A stretch of 64,000 nt of DNA from Pelotomaculum isophthalicicum JI (GTDB lineage Bacteria > Bacillota > Desulfotomaculia > Desulfotomaculales > Pelotomaculaceae), in the NCBI RefSeq assembly GCF_029478095.1, contig NZ_JAKOAV010000002.1, positions 1 to 64,000 on the forward strand, given 5' to 3'. Position 1 is the first letter of the stretch. Each line of letters starts with the position of its first letter. The translations under genes were made by a program, and so were the position numbers. The notes below the pieces were generated by a model. The model ran no database searches, had not been told where the DNA came from, and saw only the letters and a program-made list of their open reading frames with translations. Of the stretch, positions 45,718 to 55,164 are shown in pieces.

Positions 45718-47052
45718 TTACGGCTGGTATTCATCAGCGTTTTTCAATAATGGAACAAACTTGGTCAGCTCTTTCAGAAAACCCAGTTCAACCGTTCCCA
45801 CCGGGCCGTTGCGGTGTTTTGAAATAATAATTTCCGCGATCCCTTTCTTCTCCGAATCAGGATTGTAGTATTCATCCCGGTAAATAAACATCACCAGATC
45901 AGCGTCTTGCTCCAGCGCGCCGGACTCCCTCAAATCTGACATAATCGGACGCTTGTCCTGCCGCTGTTCCACCGCCCGGCTGAGCTGCGCCAAAGCCAAC
46001 ACAGGCACGTTCAACTCTTTGGCCAGACCTTTCAGAGCGCGGGATATATCCGCAATTTCTTGCTGGCGGTTTTCCGAACGACGGGTACCCTGCATCAACT
46101 GCAGGTAATCGATAATAATCAAGCCCAACCCCTTTTCAACCTGGAGCTGCCGGGCCTTGGCACGGATCTGCCTTATAGTGATGGCAGGCGTATCATCTAT
46201 AAATATGGGCGCCTTGGCCAGCTTGCCGGCAACATCGTGCAGGGCCTGCCAGTCTCCTTCCTCAAGTGAACCGTTGCGCAAGCGCTGCTGGTCGATCTTG
46301 GCCTCGGCGCAGAGGATGCGCTGGACCAGCTGCTCCTTGGACATTTCCAGGCTGAAAATAGCTGCCGGAACGTTATGTTTTAAGGCGGCGCTATAGCCTA
46401 TGCACATGCCCAGGCTGGTTTTGCCCATACTGGGCCGGCCCGCCAGAATAACCAGGTCACTGGGCTGCAGCCCGTGGCATATTTTGTCCAGGTCGCTGAA
46501 AGAAGTAGGCACACCGGTAATACTGTCCCTGTTGTTATAAAGAAATTCCATATGTGTCAACGTATCCAGCAAAATATCCTTGATCGAAAAAAAAGCCCCC
46601 GTCACGCGCTTGCTGCCCAGTTCCATGATCATCCGCTCGGCCTCGGCAATAAGCTTTTCCGGCTCCTCACTTTCGTCGTAACCCATGCCGGCGATCCGGG
46701 TGGAGAGCTGGATCAAAGTGCGCAGCAGCGACTTTTCCTCGACAATACGCGCGTAATACTCAACATTGGCGGCAATGGGGGCCATTTCCGCCAGCGAGGC
46801 AATATATGCCACACCGCCGGATTTTTCCAGATTCCCTTGCTGCCGGAGTTGTTCCGACACGGTAATCAAGTCAACCGGTCTGCTGTTCTCATTTAATGCA
46901 AGCATTGCCTCATAAATCAATCTATGGTCTTCCCGGTAAAAGTCATCGGGCTGCACCAGTTTCATCGCTTTATAAACAGCTTCCCGGTCAAGAAGAATAG
47001 CGCCAAGCACAGACTGCTCGGCGTCAATGTTCTGGGGGGGGATTTTATCCAA
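45718..47052 (-). CDS. dnaB: Replicative DNA helicase DnaB
   Basis: 444 residues, full length. The N-terminal domain (PPQNIDAEQSVLGAILLD) binds primase. The RecA-like motor has Walker A GRPSMGKTSLG, LGLIIIDYLQLM as Walker B, and the arginine-finger region SDLRESGALEQDADLVMFIYRD. It unwinds DNA ahead of the fork as a hexamer. The start is TTG behind AGGTGATTC. It follows lonC by 36 bases. Confidence 0.96.
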   Translation of the reverse strand: MDKIPPQNIDAEQSVLGAILLDREAVYKAMKLVQPDDFYREDHRLIYEAMLALNENSRPVDLITVSEQLRQQGNLEKSGGVAYIASLAEMAPIAANVEYYARIVEEKSLLRTLIQLSTRIAGMGYDESEEPEKLIAEAERMIMELGSKRVTGAFFSIKDILLDTLTHMEFLYNNRDSITGVPTSFSDLDKICHGLQPSDLVILAGRPSMGKTSLGMCIGYSAALKHNVPAAIFSLEMSKEQLVQRILCAEAKIDQQRLRNGSLEEGDWQALHDVAGKLAKAPIFIDDTPAITIRQIRAKARQLQVEKGLGLIIIDYLQLMQGTRRSENRQQEIADISRALKGLAKELNVPVLALAQLSRAVEQRQDKRPIMSDLRESGALEQDADLVMFIYRDEYYNPDSEKKGIAEIIISKHRNGPVGTVELGFLKELTKFVPLLKNADEYQP

Positions 47053-47088
47053 CAGCTTGAATCACCTACTATCATTAGTAAACACTGT

Positions 47089-49041
47089 CTAACTGACTAA
47101 AACATCAATATCCGCGGATTGGAAAACATAACTCATGATCTCTTCCACCGAACTAACCGGGATCACCTGGATTCCCCTTAAATCTGCGGGAATATCTTTT
47201 TCATTTTCAGTCGGAACCAGAACAGTTTTGATACCTGCCTGCCTGGCGCCGTATATTTTTTCAAAAACGCCGCCTACGGCGCGGACTTTGCCCTGAATGG
47301 AAACCTCACCGGTTACGGCGACATCCTGGGGTATGGAACGGCCTTGGATCGCGCTCAAGATAGCCAGGAAAATAGCCACGCCCGCTGAAGGGCCGTCAAT
47401 CCGGCCACCCCCGACTATATTTACATGCACGTCATAATTTGTCAAATCCTCACCCGTCAACTTGCGGATCACTGAAGCGGCGTTAAAAACCGAATCCTTG
47501 GCCATACTGCCGGCTGTATCATTAAAACGGATAGCTCCCTGTCCCTGATTGCGGGCGGGAAAAGCCACCGCTTCGATCTCCAGAACGGAACCCAGAAAGC
47601 CCAATACGCCAAGACCGAAAATTTTCCCCACTTCCCGCTGGGAGGAAGCCTTACGGGTTACATGCGGACTTAACCGGCTAACTCGCGCCACTTCCAGGAC
47701 ATCCTCGGCGGTGATCACCGGGATGGTACCCTCCCGCTCGCTGCGGTAGCAAGATAACCCGAAAGCGTCGGACAGGATATTAATGGCCTTGCGGCCTTCA
47801 ATTGTATATTCACTGATAATTTCCGGGACCTGCCCGTCCATCTCCACATCCAGCTTGACAGCCGCCTGTACGAGTATCTCTTGAATATCTTTGGGAGTAA
47901 GCGGCTCAAAATAAATCTCCGCGCAGCGGGAACGAATGGCCGGGTTAATGTCAAGCGGGTCGCGCGTTGTGGCGCCGATCAAAATAAAGTCCGCAGGGGC
48001 GCCTTCTTCAAAGATCTTTTTAATATATTGAGGGATATTGTTTTCGTGCGCGTCATAATAAGAGGATTCAAAAAAGACCCTCTTATCTTCCAGTACTTTA
48101 AGCAGTTTATTTTGTAAAACCGGATCCATCTCACCAACTTCATCAATAAACAGCACACCACCGTGGGCATCGGTAACCAGACCCAGTTTGGGCTCGGGTA
48201 TGCCTGTTTCCGCCAGATCCCGCTTGGCTCCCTGGTAAATTGGATCGTGCACCGAGCCGAGGAGCGGGTTGGTCACTTCCCGTGGGTCCCAGCGCAATGT
48301 TGTCCCGTTAACTTCTATAAAAGGCGCATCCTTGGCAAAAGGTGTTTTCCCCGCCTGTTTTGCCGCTTCCAACGCCAGGCGGGCTGCCGTCGTCTTTCCC
48401 ACACCAGGCGGCCCGTATAAAATAATATGTTGCGGATAAGGAGAGGACAACTTGGCCAGTAATGCCTTGACTGCCCGGTCTTGACCGACAATTTCTCCAA
48501 ATGAAGCCGGGCGCAAAAAATCCATAGCCGAACTGGACAGCTTTTTATGCTCCAGCTTTTCCAGCACAGCCAACTTTTTCAACGTTTGGGCATTTTCAGG
48601 CCCGGCATTGTCTTTCAGCACTTGTGCTTTTATTTCTTTAATATAATCTTCATGCCTCTGCTGGAGTCTCTCACTAACTTTTCTTTCCAGCTGATCCTCT
48701 ACCGTCCGGCGGGCAATACCGTCAGCGATTTCCTCCTCAATCTGCTCCAGAATTCGTGGGATATCCACCAGCGCGGGCGGGCTTTCATAAGTCGGATCCT
48801 CGAATACCAGTTTCTGAAGGGCCAGCACTCTCTCCTCTAATTTTTCAGAGCGCATCAACTGCAACGCTTCCAGCTTACCCGCACGCAGCACTAGCTTATC
48901 TGAACCATGCAGGTTGGATAAAAGGTCATACAGCACAGTTACCTGACGTTTTAACTGAGCGTATCTTTTATGTTTACCCTTCAGTTTACTGGAAGCATCA
49001 TTTTTTGAACCCCCGATACACCTTTCGAGGAATGCTTTCAT
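47089..49041 (-). CDS. lonC: Spore-type ATP-dependent protease, Lon family (LonC)
   Basis: 650 residues. A coiled-coil N-terminal region replaces the usual Lon substrate domain. The AAA+ part has Walker A LYGPPGVGKTTAA and Walker B GVLFIDEVGEMD. The protease domain has the catalytic Ser in GPSAGVAIFLAILS and a Lys in VRAVGGVFEKIYGA. This is the spore_lon_C type, found between rplI and dnaB in spore-forming clostridia, as here. AAGGAG precedes the ATG. Its substrates are unknown. Confidence 0.88.
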   Translation of the reverse strand: MKAFLERCIGGSKNDASSKLKGKHKRYAQLKRQVTVLYDLLSNLHGSDKLVLRAGKLEALQLMRSEKLEERVLALQKLVFEDPTYESPPALVDIPRILEQIEEEIADGIARRTVEDQLERKVSERLQQRHEDYIKEIKAQVLKDNAGPENAQTLKKLAVLEKLEHKKLSSSAMDFLRPASFGEIVGQDRAVKALLAKLSSPYPQHIILYGPPGVGKTTAARLALEAAKQAGKTPFAKDAPFIEVNGTTLRWDPREVTNPLLGSVHDPIYQGAKRDLAETGIPEPKLGLVTDAHGGVLFIDEVGEMDPVLQNKLLKVLEDKRVFFESSYYDAHENNIPQYIKKIFEEGAPADFILIGATTRDPLDINPAIRSRCAEIYFEPLTPKDIQEILVQAAVKLDVEMDGQVPEIISEYTIEGRKAINILSDAFGLSCYRSEREGTIPVITAEDVLEVARVSRLSPHVTRKASSQREVGKIFGLGVLGFLGSVLEIEAVAFPARNQGQGAIRFNDTAGSMAKDSVFNAASVIRKLTGEDLTNYDVHVNIVGGGRIDGPSAGVAIFLAILSAIQGRSIPQDVAVTGEVSIQGKVRAVGGVFEKIYGARQAGIKTVLVPTENEKDIPADLRGIQVIPVSSVEEIMSYVFQSADIDVLVS

Positions 49042-49073
49042 CTTCTGCTCCTTCCTGATGTGGTGTTATTGTA

Positions 49074-49520
49074 TTATTCTCCAACCACTTCCACCAAGAT
49101 CTCAGCCTGAACAACAGGATGCAGCTTGGCGGCAACCGGGTAACTCCCCAATTGTTTAATCGGTTCTTTGATCACTAGTTTCTTTTTGTCCAATTCAATC
49201 TTGTGCTGGTCAGCCAGAGCATCGGCGACATCCTTATTATTGACCGACCCAAAAAGCTTACCCGCCTCGCCGGTTTTAGTTTTAACGACAACAGTAAGAT
49301 TGTTCAAGCGCTTTGCCAGTTCTCTGGCCGCTTGCTCAATCTTCCGCTCTTTTACTTCAGTGGCCTGCCTGCGATCAGCCATCTCCTTCATTCTTCCTTT
49401 AGAAGCCTCACCGGCCAATCCGCGGGGAAACAAGTAATTTCTGGCGTATCCCTCGGCGACATTGATCACATCCCCACGCTTACCCTGACCAGCCACATCT
49501 TTAAGTAAAATAACTTTCAT
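49074..49520 (-). CDS. rplI: 50S ribosomal protein L9
   Basis: 148 residues, full length. [20 protein letters not shown] and [16 protein letters not shown] form the N-terminal rRNA-binding domain. A long connecting helix and the C-terminal domain ([29 protein letters not shown]) follow. It binds 23S rRNA near the L1 stalk. GGGGAGG precedes the ATG. Confidence 0.96.
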   Translation of the reverse strand: MKVILLKDVAGQGKRGDVINVAEGYARNYLFPRGLAGEASKGRMKEMADRRQATEVKERKIEQAARELAKRLNNLTVVVKTKTGEAGKLFGSVNNKDVADALADQHKIELDKKKLVIKEPIKQLGSYPVAAKLHPVVQAEILVEVVGE

Positions 49521-49548
49521 CTTGCGCCTCCCCGTAAGTTGGTCTCAA

Positions 49549-49610
49549 TTAAGGAAAGGGGACACACCTCTATTTAATGCCTTAGCTTTGGGGCTGAGGA
49601 ATGTCCCCAA
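49549..49610. repeat. GGGGACA palindromic repeat, copy 3
   Basis: AAGGAAAGGGGACACACCTC to GAGGAATGTCCCC, in the gap between the yybS stop (49616) and the rplI start (49520). Confidence 0.85.
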
Positions 49611-49615
49611 CGAGT

Positions 49616-50575
49616 TCATTTCAGGTCCGGCAACCGCCGGAAGTTTATCAAGGGGTCAGTTGCCCCTAACAATAATAATACCGTAACGCTAAAGGGAAGG
49701 TACGAAAAAGCCAGAATAAGAATAATGATTTTCAGCGGCAGCGCCAGGTTAATCTTCCGGTAATAAAAGACTGCCACGGATAGTCCCATAATCAGGTACA
49801 GAATTAACAGGACAAACAAAATATTTTTACCTGTCTTCGCCAGCGACAAGCTGAACTGGTCACCCAGCAAGGTAAGTCCCAGGCCGGCGATTAATCCCCA
49901 GATACTATACCACGGCAAATATATGGCGGAAAATAAAGGAGCCTGGGGAATCTTGAACTTCAGGCGCTCCAGAACTATACTTGACAGAATGTACGTCAGC
50001 GTGGCGGAAATTGCCGATGAAACAACTATCTGACCGGGAATATAGAATTCAAGAAGACCGACCCAATCATTAAAATTCGCCTGTTTTTCAGGATACATAC
50101 TTTCTAATGCTTGCATTTGCTGGTTCATTGCCATCCACTGCTGCTCCAGCAAACGGCGTTTTTCCTGCCCCAGCACCAGGGGGTTTTCACCGGTCAGGGT
50201 ATACATCAGCGTCACCGATACCACCGTCAGCACAACCGCCGCCAATAGGGAGACAACAAGACTTTTGCCGGAAGAAACATAATTCTTGAAAAGCATCCCG
50301 TACACAATTCCCAGAAGTCCGTATTGAATGATCATGATCAGCGCCGCGGCCGGCTCATGTCCGGCAAACAGCATTATAAAACCGGCTGTGGCCAGGGCCA
50401 GAATACCATACCTGGCATCAAGACGCAGCACCAAAAGTATTGCCGGAAGCGGCATTAGGATAATTGCCGGAAAATTAACTATAGGAATAAAAACTCCTGC
50501 CAGTCCGGTAACAGCGATAAGCGCGGTATAAACAATCCATTCCAACAGGCCCCCGGTTTTTTCGCCGGCTGCCAA
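49616..50575 (-). CDS. YybS-like DUF2232 membrane protein
   Basis: About 319 residues with eight or nine membrane helices (FPAIILMPLPAILLVLRLDARYGILALATAGFI is typical of DUF2232). In Bacillus the homologue yybS lies just upstream of rplI, and the order here agrees. The function is not established; some relatives look like vitamin-transporter S-components. GAGGTGAT five bases before the TTG at 50575 fixes the start, next to the stop of the MazG-like gene. Confidence 0.82.
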   Translation of the reverse strand: MAAGEKTGGLLEWIVYTALIAVTGLAGVFIPIVNFPAIILMPLPAILLVLRLDARYGILALATAGFIMLFAGHEPAAALIMIIQYGLLGIVYGMLFKNYVSSGKSLVVSLLAAVVLTVVSVTLMYTLTGENPLVLGQEKRRLLEQQWMAMNQQMQALESMYPEKQANFNDWVGLLEFYIPGQIVVSSAISATLTYILSSIVLERLKFKIPQAPLFSAIYLPWYSIWGLIAGLGLTLLGDQFSLSLAKTGKNILFVLLILYLIMGLSVAVFYYRKINLALPLKIIILILAFSYLPFSVTVLLLLGATDPLINFRRLPDLK

Positions 50576-50579
50576 GGGA

Positions 50580-50897
50580 TCACCTCTTTTTATCAACCAG
50601 GTAATTTAATAGATTGGAAATGTCTCCGTACCATTTTTCCACTTCGTGGTTCTCATCGATACCCTGGCGCAGTTTGGATTCTATCTTCAAATCAAGGCGG
50701 GGAAAATTGATCCCCAGCCGCCTGCCCAAGACATAACAGGTAATCACCAGGCTGGCCAGCGCATCAAGGATCAACTCTTCACTACCCCTGAGCATTGATT
50801 TAAAAAGCGCTGAAAGGGAGGTGAGCAGGTCGGCTTTCAACCACTCTATAACCTTAATATTCTTGGCAATGCCGCCCTCTTGGCCGCCGGTAATCAT
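50580..50897 (-). CDS. MazG-like family protein
   Basis: 105 residues, all helical (AKNIKVIEWLKADLLTSLSALFKSMLRG, then EELILDALASLVITCYVLGRRLGI). This matches the small MazG-like family that sits between rpsR and yybS in Peptococcaceae. True MazG enzymes are nucleotide pyrophosphohydrolases; the acidic metal-binding set is incomplete here, so activity is uncertain. It is translationally close-coupled to the next gene. Confidence 0.7.
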   Translation of the reverse strand: MITGGQEGGIAKNIKVIEWLKADLLTSLSALFKSMLRGSEELILDALASLVITCYVLGRRLGINFPRLDLKIESKLRQGIDENHEVEKWYGDISNLLNYLVDKKR

Positions 50898-50922
50898 TTT
50901 ATGTCCTCCCGAAATGGGTAAT

Positions 50923-51002
50923 ACTCAGTAGTCAGTAGTCAGAATAAGAAAATGGTTTATTGTCTCAAGATATTCTGAATTCCGACTCCTGAATTCTGAG
51001 TA
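50923..51002. repeat. CAGTAGTCAGAAT palindromic repeat, copy 1
   Basis: ACTCAGTAGTCAGTAGTCAG at one end and ATTCTGAATTCCGACTCCTG at the other form an imperfect stem of about 30 bp. A related element is at 60945-61022. It occupies part of the 283-base gap between rpsR and the MazG-like gene. Confidence 0.7.
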
Positions 51003-51103
51003 CCAGAATAATAACTTTTATATTCTATGTAACCGGTTTCTTTTCCTCCCTCGCTTTATAACGAATCGTTTGTTATTTGTTCCCCTAATTGTTATACGTT
51101 TGG

Positions 51104-51140
51104 TGACCCTGGGGCAGTCATGCGCGGCTCAAGTTTGGCC
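51104..51140. repeat. Dispersed repeat with GCGCGGCTCAAGTTTGGCC core, copy 3
   Basis: GACCCTGGGGCAGTCATGCG, continuing CGGCTCAAGTTTGGCC, comparable with 27692-27728. It lies between rpsR and the CAGTAGTCAG repeat. Confidence 0.4.
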
Positions 51141-51180
51141 TATATAACAATAAAGGGGAGCTTTTTGGCTCCCCATGCTG

Positions 51181-51411
51181 TCATTCTGCGGTATAAGGCA
51201 GAAGGGCGATATAGCGTGCCCTTTTTATTGCCGTTGTCAACAACCGCTGATGCTTGGCGCAGTTGCCTGATATCCGACGGGGCAAGATTTTTCCCCGCTC
51301 GGTAACATACTTTTTAAGACGCGGCACATCCTTATAATCAATGGCCGCCATTTTGTCCACACAAAAGCTGCAAATCCGCTTTTTGCCCCTGCGGCCTCTT
51401 TCACGTTTCAA
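51181..51411 (-). CDS. rpsR: 30S ribosomal protein S18
   Basis: 76 residues, full length. [19 protein letters not shown] and [20 protein letters not shown], then [22 protein letters not shown], are diagnostic of S18. It binds with S6 to the central domain of 16S rRNA. Last gene of the rpsF-ssb-rpsR run. Confidence 0.97.
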   Translation of the reverse strand: MKRERGRRGKKRICSFCVDKMAAIDYKDVPRLKKYVTERGKILPRRISGNCAKHQRLLTTAIKRARYIALLPYTAE

Positions 51412-51458
51412 TAAAATTCCTCCTTAAACCGGCGACCTAATAACGGCTGCCTGTTGTT

Positions 51459-51854
51459 TTAAAACGGAATGTCATCTTCATTAAATCCTATCTCGCTGCC
51501 GTACCCCTGATTTTCACCGGCAACTGCCCCGCTCTCTTTAGCACGGTCAAGGAAACGCACGTTTTCAGCCACCACTTCGGCAGCTTTCCTGCGTATGCCC
51601 TGGCTATCGTCATAAGAGCGAATCTGCAGCCTGCCTTCGACCGCGACCAACCTGCCTTTGCCAAGATAATTGGCGCAAGTTTCGGCTTGTTTCTGCCAAA
51701 CAACAATATCAATAAAGTCAGCTTCTTTTTCCCGATCCTTTGAAAAGCGCCGGTCAACCGCCAGGGTAAACTTCGCCACGGCAATCCCGCTCGTGGTATA
51801 ACGCAGATCAGGCTCTTTGGTCAGCCTGCCGATTAAGATTACTTTATTTAGCAT
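51459..51854 (-). CDS. ssb: Single-stranded DNA-binding protein
   Basis: 131 residues: MLNKVILIGRLTKEPDLRYT, then AKFTLAVDRRF and DIVVWQKQAETCANYLGKG (OB-fold). The acidic end EIGFNEDDIPF is the tip that recruits repair and replication proteins. The linker is short for a Firmicute SSB. I use the ATG at 51854, the conventional SSB N-terminus. It lies between rpsF and rpsR, as is usual. Confidence 0.96.
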   Translation of the reverse strand: MLNKVILIGRLTKEPDLRYTTSGIAVAKFTLAVDRRFSKDREKEADFIDIVVWQKQAETCANYLGKGRLVAVEGRLQIRSYDDSQGIRRKAAEVVAENVRFLDRAKESGAVAGENQGYGSEIGFNEDDIPF

Positions 51855-51901
51855 ATTCCCACCGTCCCGGTCTTCTTTCCCCGGCAAACCCGGAGCTGGA
51901 T

Positions 51902-52189
51902 TTATTCTTCTTCGCGGACAATGATATGCCTAAGCACTTCATCCGTAATCTTAAACACACGGTCAAGTTCAGAGGACACTTTGGATTCGGCGTTAATATG
52001 GAGTATGACATAAAAGCCTTCCCTGAAGTCTTTCACCTCAAAGGCCAGCCTGCGCTTACCCCATTTATCCACTTTAAGTACCTCGCCGCCTTGACTCTCG
52101 ATCAAGTCTTTGAATTTATCAATGACCGCCGTGCTCTTATCTTCGTCCAGATCAGGACGGATAATAAAGACTACCTCGTACTTGCGCAA
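51902..52189 (-). CDS. rpsF: 30S ribosomal protein S6
   Basis: 95 residues: [20 protein letters not shown], then [27 protein letters not shown]. It pairs with S18 on 16S rRNA. GGAGG lies eight bases before the TTG at 52189. The in-frame ATG at 52198 overlaps that site, so TTG is preferred and gives the standard S6 N-terminus. First gene of the ssb-rpsR run. Confidence 0.95.
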   Translation of the reverse strand: MRKYEVVFIIRPDLDEDKSTAVIDKFKDLIESQGGEVLKVDKWGKRRLAFEVKDFREGFYVILHINAESKVSSELDRVFKITDEVLRHIIVREEE

Positions 52190-52349
52190 ACCATTCACCT
52201 CCTCCCTATGGACTATGGCCCTACCTCACAGTAGAGCAGGGTGGAACGTCAAAATCCATATTTTGACCTGTAAATTATAACACAATGCTATTTATTTGAC
52301 AAGAATAAACGAATGACTTGTGAACTTGCAACGCTCCTCATGTTCGTCA

Positions 52350-53267
52350 CTACTGATCGCTTTTTGCAGTGCCCGGCGCTCCGGACGGGCTGTATTGGGT
52401 CATGGCCGACAAGCCGGATATCGTACCCAACCCCATGGTTTCCACTACCGAACTTGGCACAACCACCAGAGCGCCCTTCTCCTTCAACCCCTCGTAGAGT
52501 ATGTTCATGGCCCTTAGCTGCAGCGCGACGGGGCTACTTTCATATGTCTTGGCGGCTTCGGCGAATTTCTCAGCGATCTCCGTTTCCGCGGTTCCCAGGA
52601 TAATCCTGGCCTTGCGCTCCCTTTCAGCCTGGGCTTCCCGGGACATGGCGTCCTGAAGGTTGGCCGGTATAATCACGTCGCGTATCTCTACCGACTGAAC
52701 CGAAATACCCCACGGCTCGGTACGCTGGTCAATAACTCTCTTCAGTTCTTCGTCTATCTGGTCCCGGCCAGCCAGCATTTCAGAAAGAAGCGTCTTGCCG
52801 ATTAGGTCCCTTAAGGCGGTCTGCGCCGCCCAGGATACGGCATCCTTATAGTTTTCAACTTCTAGAGCCGCCTTCTCCGCGTCCCAGACCATCCAAAAAA
52901 GGACAGCGTCCACATCAACCGGAACCGTATCCTTGGTCAGAGTTTGTTCAGCGTTAAAAGGATTAGCGATCACCCGCTGGTCCACCCATGATGAAACAGA
53001 GTCGATAACCGGGATGATTAAAAACAATCCCGGCCCCGCCAGGCCTTTGAATTTACCCAGCCTGAGGATAACGGCTTTCTCCCACTGCCTGGCGACCTTG
53101 ACCGCGGACGAGATTATTAAGGCGGCAATAACCGAAATCACCGACACGGCAGTGCTGTTGAGAGCGGAGCCGGCAATGAAACCCAAAACAGCGATGACAA
53201 CAAATAATAACACCGCAACAGAATTTACCCTTGGTTCCGGGGCCCGCGTTTTTTCTTTTGACCGCAT
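52350..53267 (-). CDS. Slipin family SPFH/band 7 protein
   Basis: 305 residues. Two hydrophobic helices (about 15-60) precede a band 7 domain (KAVILRLGKFKGLAGPGLFLIIPVIDSVSSWVDQR) and a helical region (QDAMSREAQAERERKARIILGTAETEIAEKF). This is the stomatin/slipin type that forms membrane microdomain scaffolds. A separate NfeD partner gene, often adjacent, is not visible. A GntR regulator is encoded just upstream. Confidence 0.9.
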   Translation of the reverse strand: MRSKEKTRAPEPRVNSVAVLLFVVIAVLGFIAGSALNSTAVSVISVIAALIISSAVKVARQWEKAVILRLGKFKGLAGPGLFLIIPVIDSVSSWVDQRVIANPFNAEQTLTKDTVPVDVDAVLFWMVWDAEKAALEVENYKDAVSWAAQTALRDLIGKTLLSEMLAGRDQIDEELKRVIDQRTEPWGISVQSVEIRDVIIPANLQDAMSREAQAERERKARIILGTAETEIAEKFAEAAKTYESSPVALQLRAMNILYEGLKEKGALVVVPSSVVETMGLGTISGLSAMTQYSPSGAPGTAKSDQ

Positions 53268-53309
53268 TTTTAAAAGCTCCTTTCTTTTATTAACCCTATT
53301 GTTTATTGT

Positions 53310-53684
53310 TTATTGTTTATTCTTTATCCTTTTTTCCAACTCCGTTAGTAATAACTCCGGCGCAAATCCCCGTGACGCGCATTCAATGAGCAGCGTATCG
53401 ATTAAATCTTGCAAGCTCTTCTCCCTGTCATCAGCCTTTATTTCCGTTATCTCCCTGACAAAGGTTCCTTTACCCTGGCGGGTCGCCAGAAATCCTTCAC
53501 TCTCTAATTCGGAGTAAACACGGGCTACCGTGTTGGCATTAATCCGCAAGTCCACGGCCATCTGGCGCACCGTCGGCAATTGGGCTCCGGGCGGGTATTT
53601 GCCTGTGGCCACCGCCAGTTTAATCTTCTCTTTCAGTTGAATATAGATTGGTATGCCACTCTTTAAATCTAAATCAAACAGCAA
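53310..53684 (-). CDS. GntR-family regulator, YtrA type
   Basis: 124 residues. Residues 8-75 form the winged helix (SGIPIYIQLKEKIKLAVATGKYPPGAQLPTVRQMAVDLRINANTVARVYSELESEGFL). The short tail of about 40 residues marks the YtrA subfamily, which usually represses ABC-transporter or membrane-protein genes. It precedes the slipin gene by 42 bases and probably regulates it. GGGAGG lies about 10 bases before the TTG at 53684. Confidence 0.85.
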   Translation of the reverse strand: MLFDLDLKSGIPIYIQLKEKIKLAVATGKYPPGAQLPTVRQMAVDLRINANTVARVYSELESEGFLATRQGKGTFVREITEIKADDREKSLQDLIDTLLIECASRGFAPELLLTELEKRIKNKQ

Positions 53685-53765
53685 ATAGCAAACACCTCCC
53701 AACGAACATTATACTATTATATTAGTACAATAATACAAATAGATCAATATATATTTCCCAAAAAA

Positions 53766-53963
53766 TTAATTTGACTCCTGTGCTGGCCGCACAACTTCCT
53801 TTACCGATTTTTCAAATTTAGGGCGCGGCAGCAGCAATACCCTTCCACACTTCAAGCATTTTATCCGGAAATCCACTCCTGTGCGCATGACCTCCCACAA
53901 GTCACTGCCGCATGGATGCGCTTTTCTGGTCTTGATTACGTCGCCAACCGAAAACTTTTGCAA
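53766..53963 (-). CDS. DUF951 family protein
   Basis: 65 residues: FSVGDVIKTRKAHPCGSDLW, then GVDFRIKCLKCGRVLLLPR. Cys in HPCGS and CLKCG may bind zinc. The family is found next to rpsF or prs regions in Firmicutes and has no established role; it has a beta-rich, SH3-like look. Confidence 0.85.
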   Translation of the reverse strand: MQKFSVGDVIKTRKAHPCGSDLWEVMRTGVDFRIKCLKCGRVLLLPRPKFEKSVKEVVRPAQESN

Positions 53964-54090
53964 GCTTCTAACCTCCCCGGATACCCTTTTTGTTATGCTT
54001 TAAATATCCTAATTAATTCGAATAAATATTATTATAAAAATCTATTATCAAAAAATAATAGAATATTCAATAAATAATAACGTGCAATAT

Positions 54091-54127
54091 TATAGCGTAA
54101 GACTATTTTCGACCGTCTTACGCTATA
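54091..54127 (-). terminator. 13-bp perfect hairpin after prs
   Basis: TATAGCGTAAGAC and GTCTTACGCTATA pair around 11 bases, 20 bases beyond the prs stop. The T-tract is poor, but the position suggests a transcript end. Confidence 0.55.
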
Positions 54128-54146
54128 AATCATACAGTTTGCCAAG

Positions 54147-55097
54147 CTATTTATCAAACAATTTGCTTACTGAAAGATCCTCGTGGATTCTGATGATTGC
54201 CTCGCCCAATAACGGCGCCACGGAAAGAATCTTAATTTTATCAATTAACTTTTCTTTCGGTACCGGTATAGTGTTGGTAATCACCACTTCTTTTATCGGC
54301 GATTCCTCCAGCCGCTCGAGCGCCGGGCCTGATAAAACACCGTGAGTACAGCAGACATATATGTCATTAACGCCCCATTTTTTCAATGCGGCGGCCCCTA
54401 AGGTAATTGTACCGGCAGTGTCGATGATGTCGTCAACCATAATCACAGTCTTGCCGTGGATGGCGCCGATAATATTAGTGATTTCCACCATATTGGGTTC
54501 CGGCCGGCGCTTGTCGATGATGGCGATGGGCGCGCCGATACGCTCGGCTAAATCCCTGGCGCGGGTGACCCCGCCCAGGTCGGGTGACACCACTACGACA
54601 TTCTCCAGTTTAGCCTGTAAAAAATATTCAGCCAGGATCGGCACTCCCGGCAAATGATCCACCGGTATGTCAAAAAACCCCTGAATCTGGCCGGCATGCA
54701 GGTCCATGGTGAGAACCCGCCTGGCCCCGCTGGCAGTAAGTATATTAGCAACCAGTTTCGAGGTAATCGGATCACGCGCCCTTGTTTTCCGGTCCTGCCG
54801 GGCGTACCCGTAGTAAGGCATCACTGCCGTAATGCGCCTGGCGGAGGCTCGCCGGACGGCATCGATCATAATCAGAAGCTCCATCAGGTTTTCGTTAACC
54901 GGTGTGCTGGTGGGCTGGATCACAAAAACATCCGCCCCCCTGACACTCTCATCAATCCTGACTTGCACTTCCCCGTCACTGAAATGCGTAACTTTTGACG
55001 CCCCGATAGTGACGCCAAGATACTGGCAAATTTCTTCAGCCAGTTCAGTGTTGGCGTTGCCGGTGAAAATCTTTAGATTCTTGTAACGCGATGACAT
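54147..55097 (-). CDS. prs: Ribose-phosphate pyrophosphokinase
   Basis: 316 residues, full length. [20 protein letters not shown] is the ATP-binding flexible region, [20 protein letters not shown] the catalytic region, and [13 protein letters not shown] the PRPP-binding motif. It makes PRPP from ribose-5-phosphate and ATP for nucleotide, histidine and tryptophan synthesis. It follows glmU by 67 bases in the classic glmU-prs pair. Confidence 0.97.
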   Translation of the reverse strand: MSSRYKNLKIFTGNANTELAEEICQYLGVTIGASKVTHFSDGEVQVRIDESVRGADVFVIQPTSTPVNENLMELLIMIDAVRRASARRITAVMPYYGYARQDRKTRARDPITSKLVANILTASGARRVLTMDLHAGQIQGFFDIPVDHLPGVPILAEYFLQAKLENVVVVSPDLGGVTRARDLAERIGAPIAIIDKRRPEPNMVEITNIIGAIHGKTVIMVDDIIDTAGTITLGAAALKKWGVNDIYVCCTHGVLSGPALERLEESPIKEVVITNTIPVPKEKLIDKIKILSVAPLLGEAIIRIHEDLSVSKLFDK

Positions 55098-55164
55098 CCT
55101 GCCAGACCCCCAAATCTTTTATCAAGGATTTAAAATATTACTAATCCTTAGCTAAAAATTTTAG

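Noticed and set aside
52199-52260. S6:S18-binding leader RNA upstream of rpsF
   Set aside because: A hairpin with CCCTGCTCTAC and GAGGTAGGG is present, but I could not confirm the conserved loop bases of the known motif.
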